Positions 1 to 8,297 of a stretch of 64,000 nucleotides of DNA are shown piece after piece. The position numbers were made by a program, and so were the translations under genes. This DNA comes from Halobacillus fulvus (lineage in GTDB: Bacteria > Bacillota > Bacilli > Bacillales > Halobacillaceae), in the NCBI GenBank assembly GCA_004078665.1, contig SCFO01000003.1, positions 124,001 through 188,000 of the forward strand. The letters run 5' to 3'. Each line of letters opens with the position of its first letter. Position 1 is the stretch's first letter. The notes under the pieces are model-generated. The model had not been told where the DNA came from, did no database searches, and was given only the letters and a program-made list of their open reading frames with translations.

Positions 1-669
1 ACGACCGTGTTCTTAGGAACCGATTTAAGACGGTTCGATTCATATGTGAAAGCAAAAGAACAAGTAGCCTTGAAGCAAGAGGGGATACGGGTCGCTTATA
101 TAGGGACACTTGGTAGCAGCTACGACATCAATTTAGTGTCGAAAGCGGTGTACTTGCTCAAAAAGAAAGGGATTCATAACCTTCAGTTCATCGTAATCGG
201 AGATGGGCCGAAGCGGAAATCCTTCGAAGATTATGCTAAGGAATTGAATATTAAAGTGGAGTTCACAGGGATGTTGACTTACGAAGAGATGGTGAAAGAA
301 TTAACCAATTGCGATATTGCGGTAAACCCGATCGTCAAAGGAGCTGCGCAAAGTGTCATTAACAAAGTCGGGGATTACGCAGCAGCTGGCCTCCCGGTTT
401 TGAACACACAGGAAAATGAGGAATATAGAAAAATTGTCGAGAATCGAGGGATCGGGATCAATTGCAAAACCGGCGATGCGGAAGACTTAGCCAACCAACT
501 GGAAAAGTTGTGCTATGATTCGGAACGACGTGCCGTGATGGGGCGAAATAATCGGGTGTTCGCAGAAGAACGTTTTGATAGAAAATACACATATCTCGAT
601 ATAGTAAAAGTGATTGAAGAACTTACAAAATCGCAGGTATCCGATAAAGGAAAAGTGAAAGAAAGATAA
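1..669 (+). CDS. Glycosyltransferase family 4, C-terminal part (5' end outside window)
   Basis: The reading frame is open from the first base, so this is the last 222 residues of a longer protein; the GTG at base 7 is internal. What remains is the nucleotide-sugar-binding Rossmann half of a GT-B enzyme, with a GDGPKRKSFE motif and a GDYAAAGLPVL segment in place of the usual EYMAAGKPVI region. Such enzymes move a sugar from a nucleotide donor to a lipid-linked acceptor at the inner face of the membrane. It stands first in a run of exopolysaccharide genes on the same strand. The family is clear; donor and linkage cannot be told. Confidence 0.85.
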   Translation, partial: TTVFLGTDLRRFDSYVKAKEQVALKQEGIRVAYIGTLGSSYDINLVSKAVYLLKKKGIHNLQFIVIGDGPKRKSFEDYAKELNIKVEFTGMLTYEEMVKELTNCDIAVNPIVKGAAQSVINKVGDYAAAGLPVLNTQENEEYRKIVENRGIGINCKTGDAEDLANQLEKLCYDSERRAVMGRNNRVFAEERFDRKYTYLDIVKVIEELTKSQVSDKGKVKER

Positions 670-736
670 AGGGAAAGCTTATTTTTTTACCCTTTAAGTT
701 CTTATTAAAGAACAAAACGCATTATTTGTTCTTTAA
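667..736 (+). promoter_or_regulatory. Two hairpins between the glycosyltransferase and wzz-like genes
   Basis: A 7-bp hairpin (TAAAGGG/CCCTTTA, 667-673 with 690-696) overlaps the stop codon. A perfect 12-bp hairpin follows (TTAAAGAACAAA 705-716 with TTTGTTCTTTAA 725-736, 8-nt loop). Neither is followed by a run of T on the + strand, so simple termination is unlikely. They may be an mRNA processing or stability element inside the polysaccharide operon, or a leader for the following gene. The function is inferred only from position. Confidence 0.4.
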
Positions 737-787
737 AAAGCGATTTTGAAGTTATGGTTTACAAATTAAACAAATGGTGGGATCAAA

Positions 788-1525
788 ATGGGCGAACAGA
801 TGGATTTAAAGTCTTTTCTGACGACAGTAAAAAAGCGATTCAAGGCGATGATCATTACAGCACTCAGTATTGTACTACTCTCGGGATTTGTCAGCTTTTT
901 CGTCATGAAGCCAACATACGAAGTCATTCAGAACATAGTCATCGGGAATTTGAATGTGGAAGGTGGATACGGTCAGGAGCTCAACATGCTTCTCGCATCA
1001 ACGATTGACTTTATCAAGAGCCCCAGCGTATTGAACACGGTGACGGATCAGACTTCGCTGACTTATGAAGAAGTCAACGAAATGGTTGTCGTCCGGAGTA
1101 ATAATGATTCCCAAATCATCAACGTTGTGGTCAGAAGCTCGGACCCTGATCAGGCCCAGCAAGTGGCCGATTTAGTTGTCATGACGACGGTAGATAAAAT
1201 GAACAGCTTGTTCGGTGTCCAAGACATCACTGTACTAAGTGACCCTGCGGGAGATAATCAGGCCCAGCAAGTAGGCGGCTTCGTTCTGAATATTGGAATC
1301 GGTTTTGTAGTCGGATTGTTGGCAGGTATTGGAGTCGCGATGTTCCGTGAACACCTTGACGACTCAGTTTCCACTGGAAAAGAAGTGGAGGACCTTTTGC
1401 ACATCCCTGTCTTGGGTGAAGTGGATATGAAAAAGCGGTCGGGACGTTCTAAAAAAGGCGATCCCGTCGAATTAGAAAATGATTTAGACGTAGCTAAGAA
1501 GAAAAGGGGGCAAATCAGTGTTTAA
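788..1525 (+). CDS. Wzz/YveK-type polysaccharide chain-length regulator (BY-kinase activator)
   Basis: This 245-residue protein has the Wzz fold order: a short cytoplasmic N-terminus, a membrane segment at about 21-40, an extracellular loop with the YEVIQNIVI start typical of the family, and a second membrane segment at about 164-186. A basic cytoplasmic tail follows. In Firmicutes such proteins (EpsA/YveK, CapA) set polymer length and activate a separate cytoplasmic tyrosine kinase through the tail. The next gene, overlapping by 8 bases, encodes that partner type. ATG 788 is chosen because GGTGGGA lies just upstream. The tail is long and very rich in Lys/Arg and Asp/Glu. Confidence 0.88.
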   Translation: MGEQMDLKSFLTTVKKRFKAMIITALSIVLLSGFVSFFVMKPTYEVIQNIVIGNLNVEGGYGQELNMLLASTIDFIKSPSVLNTVTDQTSLTYEEVNEMVVVRSNNDSQIINVVVRSSDPDQAQQVADLVVMTTVDKMNSLFGVQDITVLSDPAGDNQAQQVGGFVLNIGIGFVVGLLAGIGVAMFREHLDDSVSTGKEVEDLLHIPVLGEVDMKKRSGRSKKGDPVELENDLDVAKKKRGQISV

Positions 1526-2162
1526 GTCAAAGAAACCAAGCGTAAAGCGGATGCAGAAATTGAGGTTATCTGATTATTGGAAAAGCACTGAACAGATTCG
1601 CATGATTCGTGCCCATATCGAACAGGAAATGGCGGAAGGTTCCAAATGTCTCATGGTCACGTCTCCTGAAGAAAGTAAAGACAGATCGCTGATTGTAAGT
1701 AAGCTTTCCATGGCATTTGCTGAACAGGGGAAAAAAGTATTGCTCGTGGATGCGAATGTGAGAAGCCCTTCTCTTCATTATTGGTTCCAGGTGGACAATT
1801 TGTATGGATGGACGACAGCTTTATTAATGAATCAGACACCTGATCTATACATTCAGGATACATTTCAACCCCGGCTATCTTTACTGACGGCCGGTCACTT
1901 GACTCAGAAACCTTCACGAGTATGGATTTCGGACAAAATCAAAGAGTGGGTCCAAGAGATGCGCCAGGATTTCGATCTCATTTTATTTGAGACTCCTCCA
2001 CTTCTTTCCGTCGCTGACCCGCAGATCTTAATGAACCATTGTGACGGGGTCATTCTAGTAGCCTGTTCGAATCAGTCCAAACGGGAAGAGATTGCGCTTA
2101 CGAAACATACCATCGACAGGGCGAATAAACCGACGGTCGGGGTGATTCTTCAAACAGGCTAG
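1518..2162 (+). CDS. Degenerate BY-kinase-like ATPase (CpsD/CapB/EpsB family)
   Basis: The 214-residue protein aligns with bacterial tyrosine kinases of exopolysaccharide operons, but the nucleotide site has decayed. The Walker A stretch at about 49-57 reads SPEESKDRS, where active kinases have a G-x-G-K-S/T loop. The A' motif is kept as VLLVDAN (74-80). Walker B is LILFETPP (154-161), with Glu for the usual Asp. The protein ends at GVILQTG, without the C-terminal tyrosine cluster that active members autophosphorylate. It starts with GTG inside the Wzz-like gene, so the two are probably translationally coupled. It may be a pseudokinase or scaffold; a low ATPase activity cannot be excluded. 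Confidence 0.82.
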   Translation: MFKSKKPSVKRMQKLRLSDYWKSTEQIRMIRAHIEQEMAEGSKCLMVTSPEESKDRSLIVSKLSMAFAEQGKKVLLVDANVRSPSLHYWFQVDNLYGWTTALLMNQTPDLYIQDTFQPRLSLLTAGHLTQKPSRVWISDKIKEWVQEMRQDFDLILFETPPLLSVADPQILMNHCDGVILVACSNQSKREEIALTKHTIDRANKPTVGVILQTG

Positions 2163-2177
2163 AAGTGAGGTGTTTAT

Positions 2178-3647
2178 ATGAACAGGGAAAAGAAAAATTC
2201 CATCGCCGTCAATATCTTTCACTTATTTTACAGCACCGCTTTCTCCAGCGGATTGAATGCGGTGGCCCTGATCCTTTTAGCTGGGTATTTACAAACCACT
2301 CAATATGGTCTGTTCAGTGTTGCGTTAGCTTTTTCTATGATCATGTGCTACTTCACGGATGCTGGGCTCAGTCACATCGTTTTGAGAGAAGGGGCGAAGC
2401 AGGTTGTTTCTTTACCGGCTCTCCTTTCGTCCTATATCAAATTCCGCTCTGTGTTATTGGTTCTTACCTTTCTGTTAGGCTTCCTGACCATCCACTTGAT
2501 GAATAGCGGTCAGAAGGAGTTAATTATGACGTCCTATCTGTTGATCATTCCGATGGTGACCGGGGTCGCTTTGCAAAGTATCGGTATGACCTTTTTCCGC
2601 TTGATTGAAAAAATGGAATACTTGGGGTTCATTCGGATGATATCGGCTGTTCTTCTTGTCGGATCCATTGGAATTGGGATGTTGTTCAAGCTTCATCCTT
2701 TTCTCGTCATTACCTTTTACGGAGGTTCTTACTTAGCAGCTGGAATCTTCGGAATGATGATGATGAAAAAGTTCGTCGCGATTCAGCTTCATCACCCGTT
2801 TCATAAAGGACTTTTTCAAAACATCGGGGCCTTTACAGTCAGCGGATTGCTTTTCGTTCTGCTTCCACAACTGGGTCCGATCGTCCTTGAAAAAACGATT
2901 ACACTCGCTGAAGTCGGGCTATTCGCTGTCGCCTACCGGATCCCACAAGCCCTTCAGCAAATTCCTTTTGTCGTGACAGGAGCTTATGCGCCGGTTTTAT
3001 TCAAGCATTTCCATGGCAAACGTCTCGACAGCCATTTTGAGCAGCTCAATACGCAGTTGAAAATCATGGGGCTGATCGGAATGCTCATGACGATCCCTTT
3101 TTTATACTTATCGGACTTTATCGTTTCCTTATTTTTCGGAGAGGAATGGGCGCGGGCGGCGTTGCCTTTAAGTATTCTGGCGCTGATGCTGACCTTCCAA
3201 TCCGTCAATACAGCTCTTGCGGATGGATTGACGACCGTAGACAAACAAACGTCAAGAACACTTGTTCAGCTAGTCATTGTCGGAATCGGCATCGTTCTTT
3301 ATATGTGGTTGAGCCGGTCATACGGAGTGGTTGGGGCTGCGGTGGCTGGGATGTCCTTAGAAGCACTAGCGCTGATCGGGTTCTGGCTGTTCACTCCAGA
3401 GCGGTGGGCGATCCTCAGGCAGACGTTGCTTCCGTACTTCAGCATTTTCTTTATCAGCTTATGGAGCATCAAGGTTTTGCTTGGAGATTCACCCTGGATT
3501 GCGATGATGATCCACCTTACCGTCACACTTTCTATTGTAGTCATAGATAAAGATTTGCGAACAAAAGTCATCGGGATCGTAAACTTGAAAAAGCGTAAAA
3601 TCGGACACGTGAAGAGAATCGAGAAGCAGGAGAGAGAGGTGAAATGA
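2178..3647 (+). CDS. Wzx-type polysaccharide flippase
   Basis: A very hydrophobic 489-residue membrane protein with about 12-14 predicted helices and the N-terminal pattern of the MOP/polysaccharide transport superfamily (FYSTAFSSGLNAVALILLAG, then a glycine-rich second helix). Wzx proteins move lipid-linked repeat units to the outer face of the membrane. A GAGGTG ribosome site precedes ATG 2178. The stop codon overlaps the ATG of the next gene (ATGA), so the flippase and polymerase are coupled. The last 20 residues form a basic tail. Confidence 0.87.
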   Translation: MNREKKNSIAVNIFHLFYSTAFSSGLNAVALILLAGYLQTTQYGLFSVALAFSMIMCYFTDAGLSHIVLREGAKQVVSLPALLSSYIKFRSVLLVLTFLLGFLTIHLMNSGQKELIMTSYLLIIPMVTGVALQSIGMTFFRLIEKMEYLGFIRMISAVLLVGSIGIGMLFKLHPFLVITFYGGSYLAAGIFGMMMMKKFVAIQLHHPFHKGLFQNIGAFTVSGLLFVLLPQLGPIVLEKTITLAEVGLFAVAYRIPQALQQIPFVVTGAYAPVLFKHFHGKRLDSHFEQLNTQLKIMGLIGMLMTIPFLYLSDFIVSLFFGEEWARAALPLSILALMLTFQSVNTALADGLTTVDKQTSRTLVQLVIVGIGIVLYMWLSRSYGVVGAAVAGMSLEALALIGFWLFTPERWAILRQTLLPYFSIFFISLWSIKVLLGDSPWIAMMIHLTVTLSIVVIDKDLRTKVIGIVNLKKRKIGHVKRIEKQEREVK

Positions 3648-4891
3648 CGATGGTTCAAGAGGAACGCCCGTATTACCGGTGGTTGGTGTTTTTTCTCATT
3701 ATGCTTGTGATGCTTGCCAAGTATAACTTGTATATAGGCTTTGCGTTGAAGCCATACATGCTATTGTCCATCGCTTACATGGTCTTTTCTCTCGGAGCCT
3801 TCCGATTTTACCGGTTGCAGATGTTCGAGGTCGCGATGCTTTTATTTTATCTCGTGTATGTCTCTTCTGGTATGTTCGCTCTTTATCCTGCGGCAAGTGT
3901 AAGGATTCTTATCGGGATTTTCATTTATATCGCCAGTTATTTCATCATGAAGTCGATCCTCGGTCATACGAAGGAGAAGGTAATTCTGAAAAGCCTTGCG
4001 TACACGGGAATCCTCTTCAATGTTACAAGTCTCATTCTCTACTTCTTAGGCTTACAGGCAATCGGTTTTGTCATGATTCCAGATGTACTGATCTATGAGT
4101 ACGGAATGATGCTCGATGGAGGGTATCCGCGCCTGATCGGACTGATGCAGGACCCAAACTTTTTTGTCTTTTATAATACGATCTTCTTCGCTTACTATTT
4201 GACGAACTCCAAAGGGAAGCTGAATAAAATCGGTCTTCTTCTTACGATTACAACCAACCTTCTCACCTTCTCAAGAGGCGGATTGATCGTGATGGTTCTG
4301 CTTTTATTTCTATATATGTCTCTCAATCATCCAATTAAACAACTGAAAATGATGATCGGACTTGTGTTGTCTCTTCTAGTAGCCGCTTACGTATCCATTG
4401 TTTATTTCCGGTTTGATTTGTACGGGGTGTTCCGGGAGCGGATCGAGGCTTTTTCTCAGGATGGCGGCAGTGGCCGAATTGAGCTGTGGGGAAGAGCTTG
4501 GGAGTTCTTTTCCGAAAATCCCGCATTCGGGATAGGGGCATACAATTTCGCTGATTATAACTGGCATCAATACAGTGACCGGTTGACCGTACACAATACG
4601 TTTCTAGATATTCTCTCTGAATCTGGCTTGATCGGCATTTTCTTTTTCCTACTTTTCATCGGTCTCGTATTCTACCAGCTGATTAGACAGAAGGTTTATA
4701 AGCATCGTCCGTATTTATTCCTTACATTTATCGGTCTGATTGTACAAATGGGCTTTCTGACGGTCATCATCAATGACATGTTCTTCCTTTATATCGCCAT
4801 TCTATCAGCCTACATGCTCGAACATGAAACAGCCGTAATCCGGGAGAAAAGTCCACAGGTCAGGTTAGATCGGAGAGGAGAAGCGCTATGA
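3644..4891 (+). CDS. O-antigen ligase/Wzy-type polysaccharide polymerase
   Basis: A 415-residue protein with about 10-12 hydrophobic helices and a large central extracytoplasmic loop containing SGRIELWGRAWEFFSENP. That loop and the following GIGAYNF and VHNTFLDILSESGLIG stretches are hallmarks of the Wzy_C/O-antigen ligase superfamily, including the conserved H-N-x-F/Y. It would join repeat units delivered by the flippase just upstream. The start ATG overlaps the previous stop; an in-frame ATG at 3650 has a somewhat better distance from GAGG. The next gene again overlaps by ATGA. Confidence 0.87.
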   Translation: MTMVQEERPYYRWLVFFLIMLVMLAKYNLYIGFALKPYMLLSIAYMVFSLGAFRFYRLQMFEVAMLLFYLVYVSSGMFALYPAASVRILIGIFIYIASYFIMKSILGHTKEKVILKSLAYTGILFNVTSLILYFLGLQAIGFVMIPDVLIYEYGMMLDGGYPRLIGLMQDPNFFVFYNTIFFAYYLTNSKGKLNKIGLLLTITTNLLTFSRGGLIVMVLLLFLYMSLNHPIKQLKMMIGLVLSLLVAAYVSIVYFRFDLYGVFRERIEAFSQDGGSGRIELWGRAWEFFSENPAFGIGAYNFADYNWHQYSDRLTVHNTFLDILSESGLIGIFFFLLFIGLVFYQLIRQKVYKHRPYLFLTFIGLIVQMGFLTVIINDMFFLYIAILSAYMLEHETAVIREKSPQVRLDRRGEAL

Positions 4892-5943
4892 ATGTCTTAT
4901 TGCTGACAGATAAGTTGATGTTTGGTGGGGCAGAGACGTACTTTTGCAAGCTGGAAAACCGTTTGGAACACGCTGGTATGGAATTTTATTATGCGGCTGG
5001 TGTAGGAGAACTGGTGCAGTCCATTAAAAAGAAAGACCATTTTATACCGTTGTCCAGGAAGAATCACATCAAGAATCTTAAGAAGCTCAAAAAAGTGATA
5101 GAGGAAAAGGACATTCGACTGATTCATGCGAACAGTTTACGAATGGTCCTTTACAGTAGCATGCTGAAACGATTAGTGAAACGTGACCTCGATGTGATCT
5201 ACACGAAACACAACATAACCGATTTGGAAAGGTTTGTTCCTAAGCTTTTCTCTTTTCTTATAAATCGAGAAGTCTCCAGAATCATTACGGTCAGTGAATA
5301 CGAGAGGCGAAACCTGATTCGTTTAGGAATCAAAGCTGAGAAGATTAGAACGATTTACAACGGGGTTGATTTGACACAGTTTGTATTTGCAAACAAGGAA
5401 GAAAATGCACAGTTCAACATCGGTATTCTCGCCAGGCTATCAGAAGAAAAAAACCATGAACTTTTTATCAGAATCGCAGAACAGTGGAGGGAGCATCCAA
5501 ATGTTCATTTTCACATTGCGGGGGATGGACCGGAGGCGGGTAAGATCAACCGCCTGATTGATCGTTTAGGATTACAATCGAGTGTTCACATGCGAGGAAT
5601 GGTCTCCGACCCGGAGCAGTTCATCCGAGAGATGGACGTTCTGTTGTTGACTTCCAATCGTGAAATCTTTCCAATGGTCATTCTGGAAGCGATGGCTGTG
5701 GGAACACCGGTCATTTCGATCGACCGTGGAGGAATCAGCGAGGCGATAGTAGAAAACGAAACGGGATTTTTGATTGCCGATCATTTGGTCGACGATTTTA
5801 AAGAAAAGCTGCTCGTAATTTTTGAAAGTGATGCCTCGGAAAGAGAAAGATTGCGTGCGGCAGCGAGAAGACGGGCAGAGAAAGATTTTTCGCTCGATAA
5901 AATGATCAAGGAAACGCTTGATGAATATATCGGGTATCAATGA
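4888..5943 (+). CDS. Glycosyltransferase family 4
   Basis: A full-length 351-residue GT-B glycosyltransferase. The N-terminal acceptor domain opens with LLLTDKLMFGGAETYF (family pattern GGAE near the start). The C-terminal donor domain carries ARLSEEKNHELFI, GDGPEAGKI and the E-x7-E motif in EIFPMVILEAMAVGTPVIS. A GAGGAG site lies 7 bases before ATG 4888. Its place between the polymerase and the last gene of the operon suggests it adds one sugar of the repeat unit. The sugar cannot be inferred. Confidence 0.9.
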   Translation: MNVLLLTDKLMFGGAETYFCKLENRLEHAGMEFYYAAGVGELVQSIKKKDHFIPLSRKNHIKNLKKLKKVIEEKDIRLIHANSLRMVLYSSMLKRLVKRDLDVIYTKHNITDLERFVPKLFSFLINREVSRIITVSEYERRNLIRLGIKAEKIRTIYNGVDLTQFVFANKEENAQFNIGILARLSEEKNHELFIRIAEQWREHPNVHFHIAGDGPEAGKINRLIDRLGLQSSVHMRGMVSDPEQFIREMDVLLLTSNREIFPMVILEAMAVGTPVISIDRGGISEAIVENETGFLIADHLVDDFKEKLLVIFESDASERERLRAAARRRAEKDFSLDKMIKETLDEYIGYQ

Positions 5944-5957
5944 GAGGGGGACTTGAA

Positions 5958-7550
5958 GTGGAGCGTATGAAAGCTGGTCTAATTATAAACGCTTCGACTA
6001 TAGATCATCACCAAAAAGAGATGATCCGGAAAATAGTCGATCATCCTGCCGTTCAAGTGGAGGTGCTTGTGGATATAGGGCGGAGAGAACAAAACGAATG
6101 GCCCGTTCCGACAGTCAAGGGAACCCTCAATGCTTGGGAGGGGCTCGATCCTCATACTTTATCCGAGCTTCGGAAGCATTCTTTGGATTGGATCCTTTCG
6201 CTAACGAAGGTGCGCCTTCAAGGAGATGTACTTGACCTGCCAGTGCATGGTGTGTGGGTATTCAGACATCAATTAGATCAGGAGCCTTTTCTGCGCGATT
6301 TCTATAACAAAGCTCATGTTTCACATATATCGCTGGATCGCCTGTATCATAGGCACGAAGCGGCTTCATTGAAAACCGCCACAATTGCACTAAAATTGAA
6401 TTCTTATTCCAACCATTTATCAAAAGTCGCTCACATGACGATGGACTGGCCTCTTATGGTCAGTGAGGGAATTCGTAAAAGTTTGCTTCATACAGGGCGA
6501 CCGGTTTCGATTTTTCGGCCTGCTCCCCTTACCTGGAGGGAGAAGCTGAAAGTTCGTCAGACGATGCTTTTGAACAAAGTCAAATGGTGGAGAGATGCCT
6601 TATTCAGCTATGAATACTGGAATGTCGGAATATCGCGGCAGACCTTCGAACAATTGACAGATGGAGAACCTCTCAAGGTCGATTGGATGGATCAGCGGAA
6701 GGATGTATTTTATGCTGATCCCTTCATGTATCGGGACGGGGATTCGTGGAAGATCATTATGGAGGAAGTCGATCACCGGGTCGTCAAAGGATTTATATCG
6801 GAGTGGACTCTGGATGAGAACGGGAAGGTGAAGGAGGATAAAGGAACGATTCAGTTGCCTGTCCACCTATCTTATCCGTACATGATCCAGTATGAGGGGG
6901 ACTTTTACTGCATTCCTGAAAGCTCTGCCGCCAAAGAAGCGGTTCTTTATAAATGGATGGATGGTTGGCAGCCTGTGAAAACACTGATTGCAGGCTTTGC
7001 TGCCATTGACTCTACGATCATTCAACATGAAAACCGGTGGTGGCTGTTCTGTACACGGGCAACTTCTTACCGAGGAGATAATGAAGAGTTGCACGTGTTT
7101 TATGCGGATGAACTGATGGGGGAGTGGACTCCTCATCCACTGAACCCTGTAAAAATTGATGTGCGCTCATCGAGACCTGCTGGAACCCCTTTTTACAACA
7201 AAGGTGAATTGTATAGACCTGCTCAGGATTGCTCGAAGACATATGGGGGACGCATTGCCATCAATCGTGTCCAAACACTGACAGTCGATGATTTTGAGGA
7301 GGAGACGGTGAAGATAATCGATCCTGTTCAGGACAGCGATTATTCAAGTGGGGTGCATACAATTTCATTTGTGAATGATCAGGCAGTTGTGGACGGAAAA
7401 AGGACCGAATACCGTTTCCGCCACCTCTTTAAAAAGTACTATCTATATCGGCCGCTTCCGTTCGAACGGATCAATCAGAAACCATCCGCCCGCTCTGATT
7501 ACCTGATGGGGAAACGGAAGCGGAAGACACTGGATAAAACGACGGTGTGA
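5958..7550 (+). CDS. Formyltransferase-like/beta-propeller protein of polysaccharide operons
   Basis: Two regions can be seen. Residues up to about 200 resemble a degenerate formyltransferase-type fold (LDWILSL, then HGVWVFRHQ, like the GVWSFHHG pattern). From about 220 to the end there is a region like the N-terminal domain of glucosamine inositolphosphorylceramide transferases: a propeller with DVFYADPFMY, LSYPYMIQYEGDFYCIPES and GELYRPAQDCS. Bacterial members occur in surface-polysaccharide clusters, but their reaction is not established. GTG 5958 is preferred because AGAGGGGG lies 7 bases before it; ATG 5940, which overlaps the previous stop, has no ribosome site. This is the last gene of the operon. 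Confidence 0.7.
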   Translation: MERMKAGLIINASTIDHHQKEMIRKIVDHPAVQVEVLVDIGRREQNEWPVPTVKGTLNAWEGLDPHTLSELRKHSLDWILSLTKVRLQGDVLDLPVHGVWVFRHQLDQEPFLRDFYNKAHVSHISLDRLYHRHEAASLKTATIALKLNSYSNHLSKVAHMTMDWPLMVSEGIRKSLLHTGRPVSIFRPAPLTWREKLKVRQTMLLNKVKWWRDALFSYEYWNVGISRQTFEQLTDGEPLKVDWMDQRKDVFYADPFMYRDGDSWKIIMEEVDHRVVKGFISEWTLDENGKVKEDKGTIQLPVHLSYPYMIQYEGDFYCIPESSAAKEAVLYKWMDGWQPVKTLIAGFAAIDSTIIQHENRWWLFCTRATSYRGDNEELHVFYADELMGEWTPHPLNPVKIDVRSSRPAGTPFYNKGELYRPAQDCSKTYGGRIAINRVQTLTVDDFEEETVKIIDPVQDSDYSSGVHTISFVNDQAVVDGKRTEYRFRHLFKKYYLYRPLPFERINQKPSARSDYLMGKRKRKTLDKTTV

Positions 7551-7575
7551 ACGCTAGCCCGCAATTTTTGAGTAG

Positions 7576-7614
7576 AGGGTATGGGAATGCTTATCTAGGC
7601 GCATCCCATACCCT
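7576..7614. terminator. Bidirectional terminator after the polysaccharide operon
   Basis: An inverted repeat (AGGGTATGGGAATGC with GCATCCCATACCCT, one bulged base) lies between the convergent propeller-protein and cupin genes. T content after the stem is modest, so efficiency is uncertain, but stem length and position fit a shared terminator. Confidence 0.65.
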
Positions 7615-7635
7615 TCATTGTTTGGGGTGAACCCA

Positions 7636-8154
7636 TTATTCCGGAAGCTTTTCATAGGCCAGCTTTTTAATCTTTTCCCCATGATCGGGATAATCCTTCA
7701 GCAGCTCCTCTTGAGTAAACAACTCAAAATCCTCGAAGTCAAACCCTGGTGATACCATACAGCTGACAAGAGCATAGCTGTCCTCACAATTAACAGATGA
7801 TCCGAAGATCGTCCCCTTTGGAACCGTATATTGAGGAACCGCTCCGTTCTTGTAATCCATCCCCAGGCTAACTTCTTCATACCTGCCATCCGGATGAATC
7901 ATATGAATCGTAAGCCCGCTTCCGCTATGGAAATACCAGCATTCATCTGATCTCAGCCTGTGAAGATGGGAGATGTCTTCTGAGCGGAGTAAAAAATAGA
8001 TGTTCGTATACAAACGACGTTCGGCCCCGAATTTATCCATCACAGGATCTGCCGTGAGCACTTCATCTGAGGCATTAGTCGGCTTATAAAATCCACCCTC
8101 AGGATGAGGCTCCAATGCTAAATGCTCAATAATTTCTTCTGCTTGTTTGTTCAT
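7636..8154 (-). CDS. Cupin_5 (DUF985) family protein
   Basis: A 172-residue protein that begins HLALEPHPEGGFYKPT and continues with SHLHRLRSDECWYFHSGSGL, the arrangement of the DUF985/cupin_5 family (YML079-like). A single beta-barrel is expected. Family members have been crystallised but no general reaction is agreed; sugar or small-molecule isomerisation has been suggested for some. The gene stands alone, divergent from an antiporter gene with about 140 bp between them. AGGAGG lies 5 bases upstream of its ATG. Confidence 0.85.
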   Translation of the reverse strand: MNKQAEEIIEHLALEPHPEGGFYKPTNASDEVLTADPVMDKFGAERRLYTNIYFLLRSEDISHLHRLRSDECWYFHSGSGLTIHMIHPDGRYEEVSLGMDYKNGAVPQYTVPKGTIFGSSVNCEDSYALVSCMVSPGFDFEDFELFTQEELLKDYPDHGEKIKKLAYEKLPE

Positions 8155-8297
8155 ATGAGTCCTCCTTTTTGCTACGTTCAGTATAGCAAAAACAGGCAGA
8201 GAGTGATGGCTTGATAAGAAGATGCCCCATCATGTAGAGTGTAATAGTGAATTTTAGGGAATGTGTAATAAAATGAGCTCGAAAAGAAGGTGAACAT

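Noticed and set aside
667-736. eps-associated RNA (EAR) element in the polysaccharide operon
   Set aside because: Only two simple hairpins are present; the EAR element is larger and more complex, and its conserved blocks are not seen.
3146-3550. Long open frame within the flippase gene, in another frame
   Set aside because: It lies wholly inside a well-supported membrane-protein gene, has no ribosome site and gives a Cys/Arg/His-rich peptide unlike any family.
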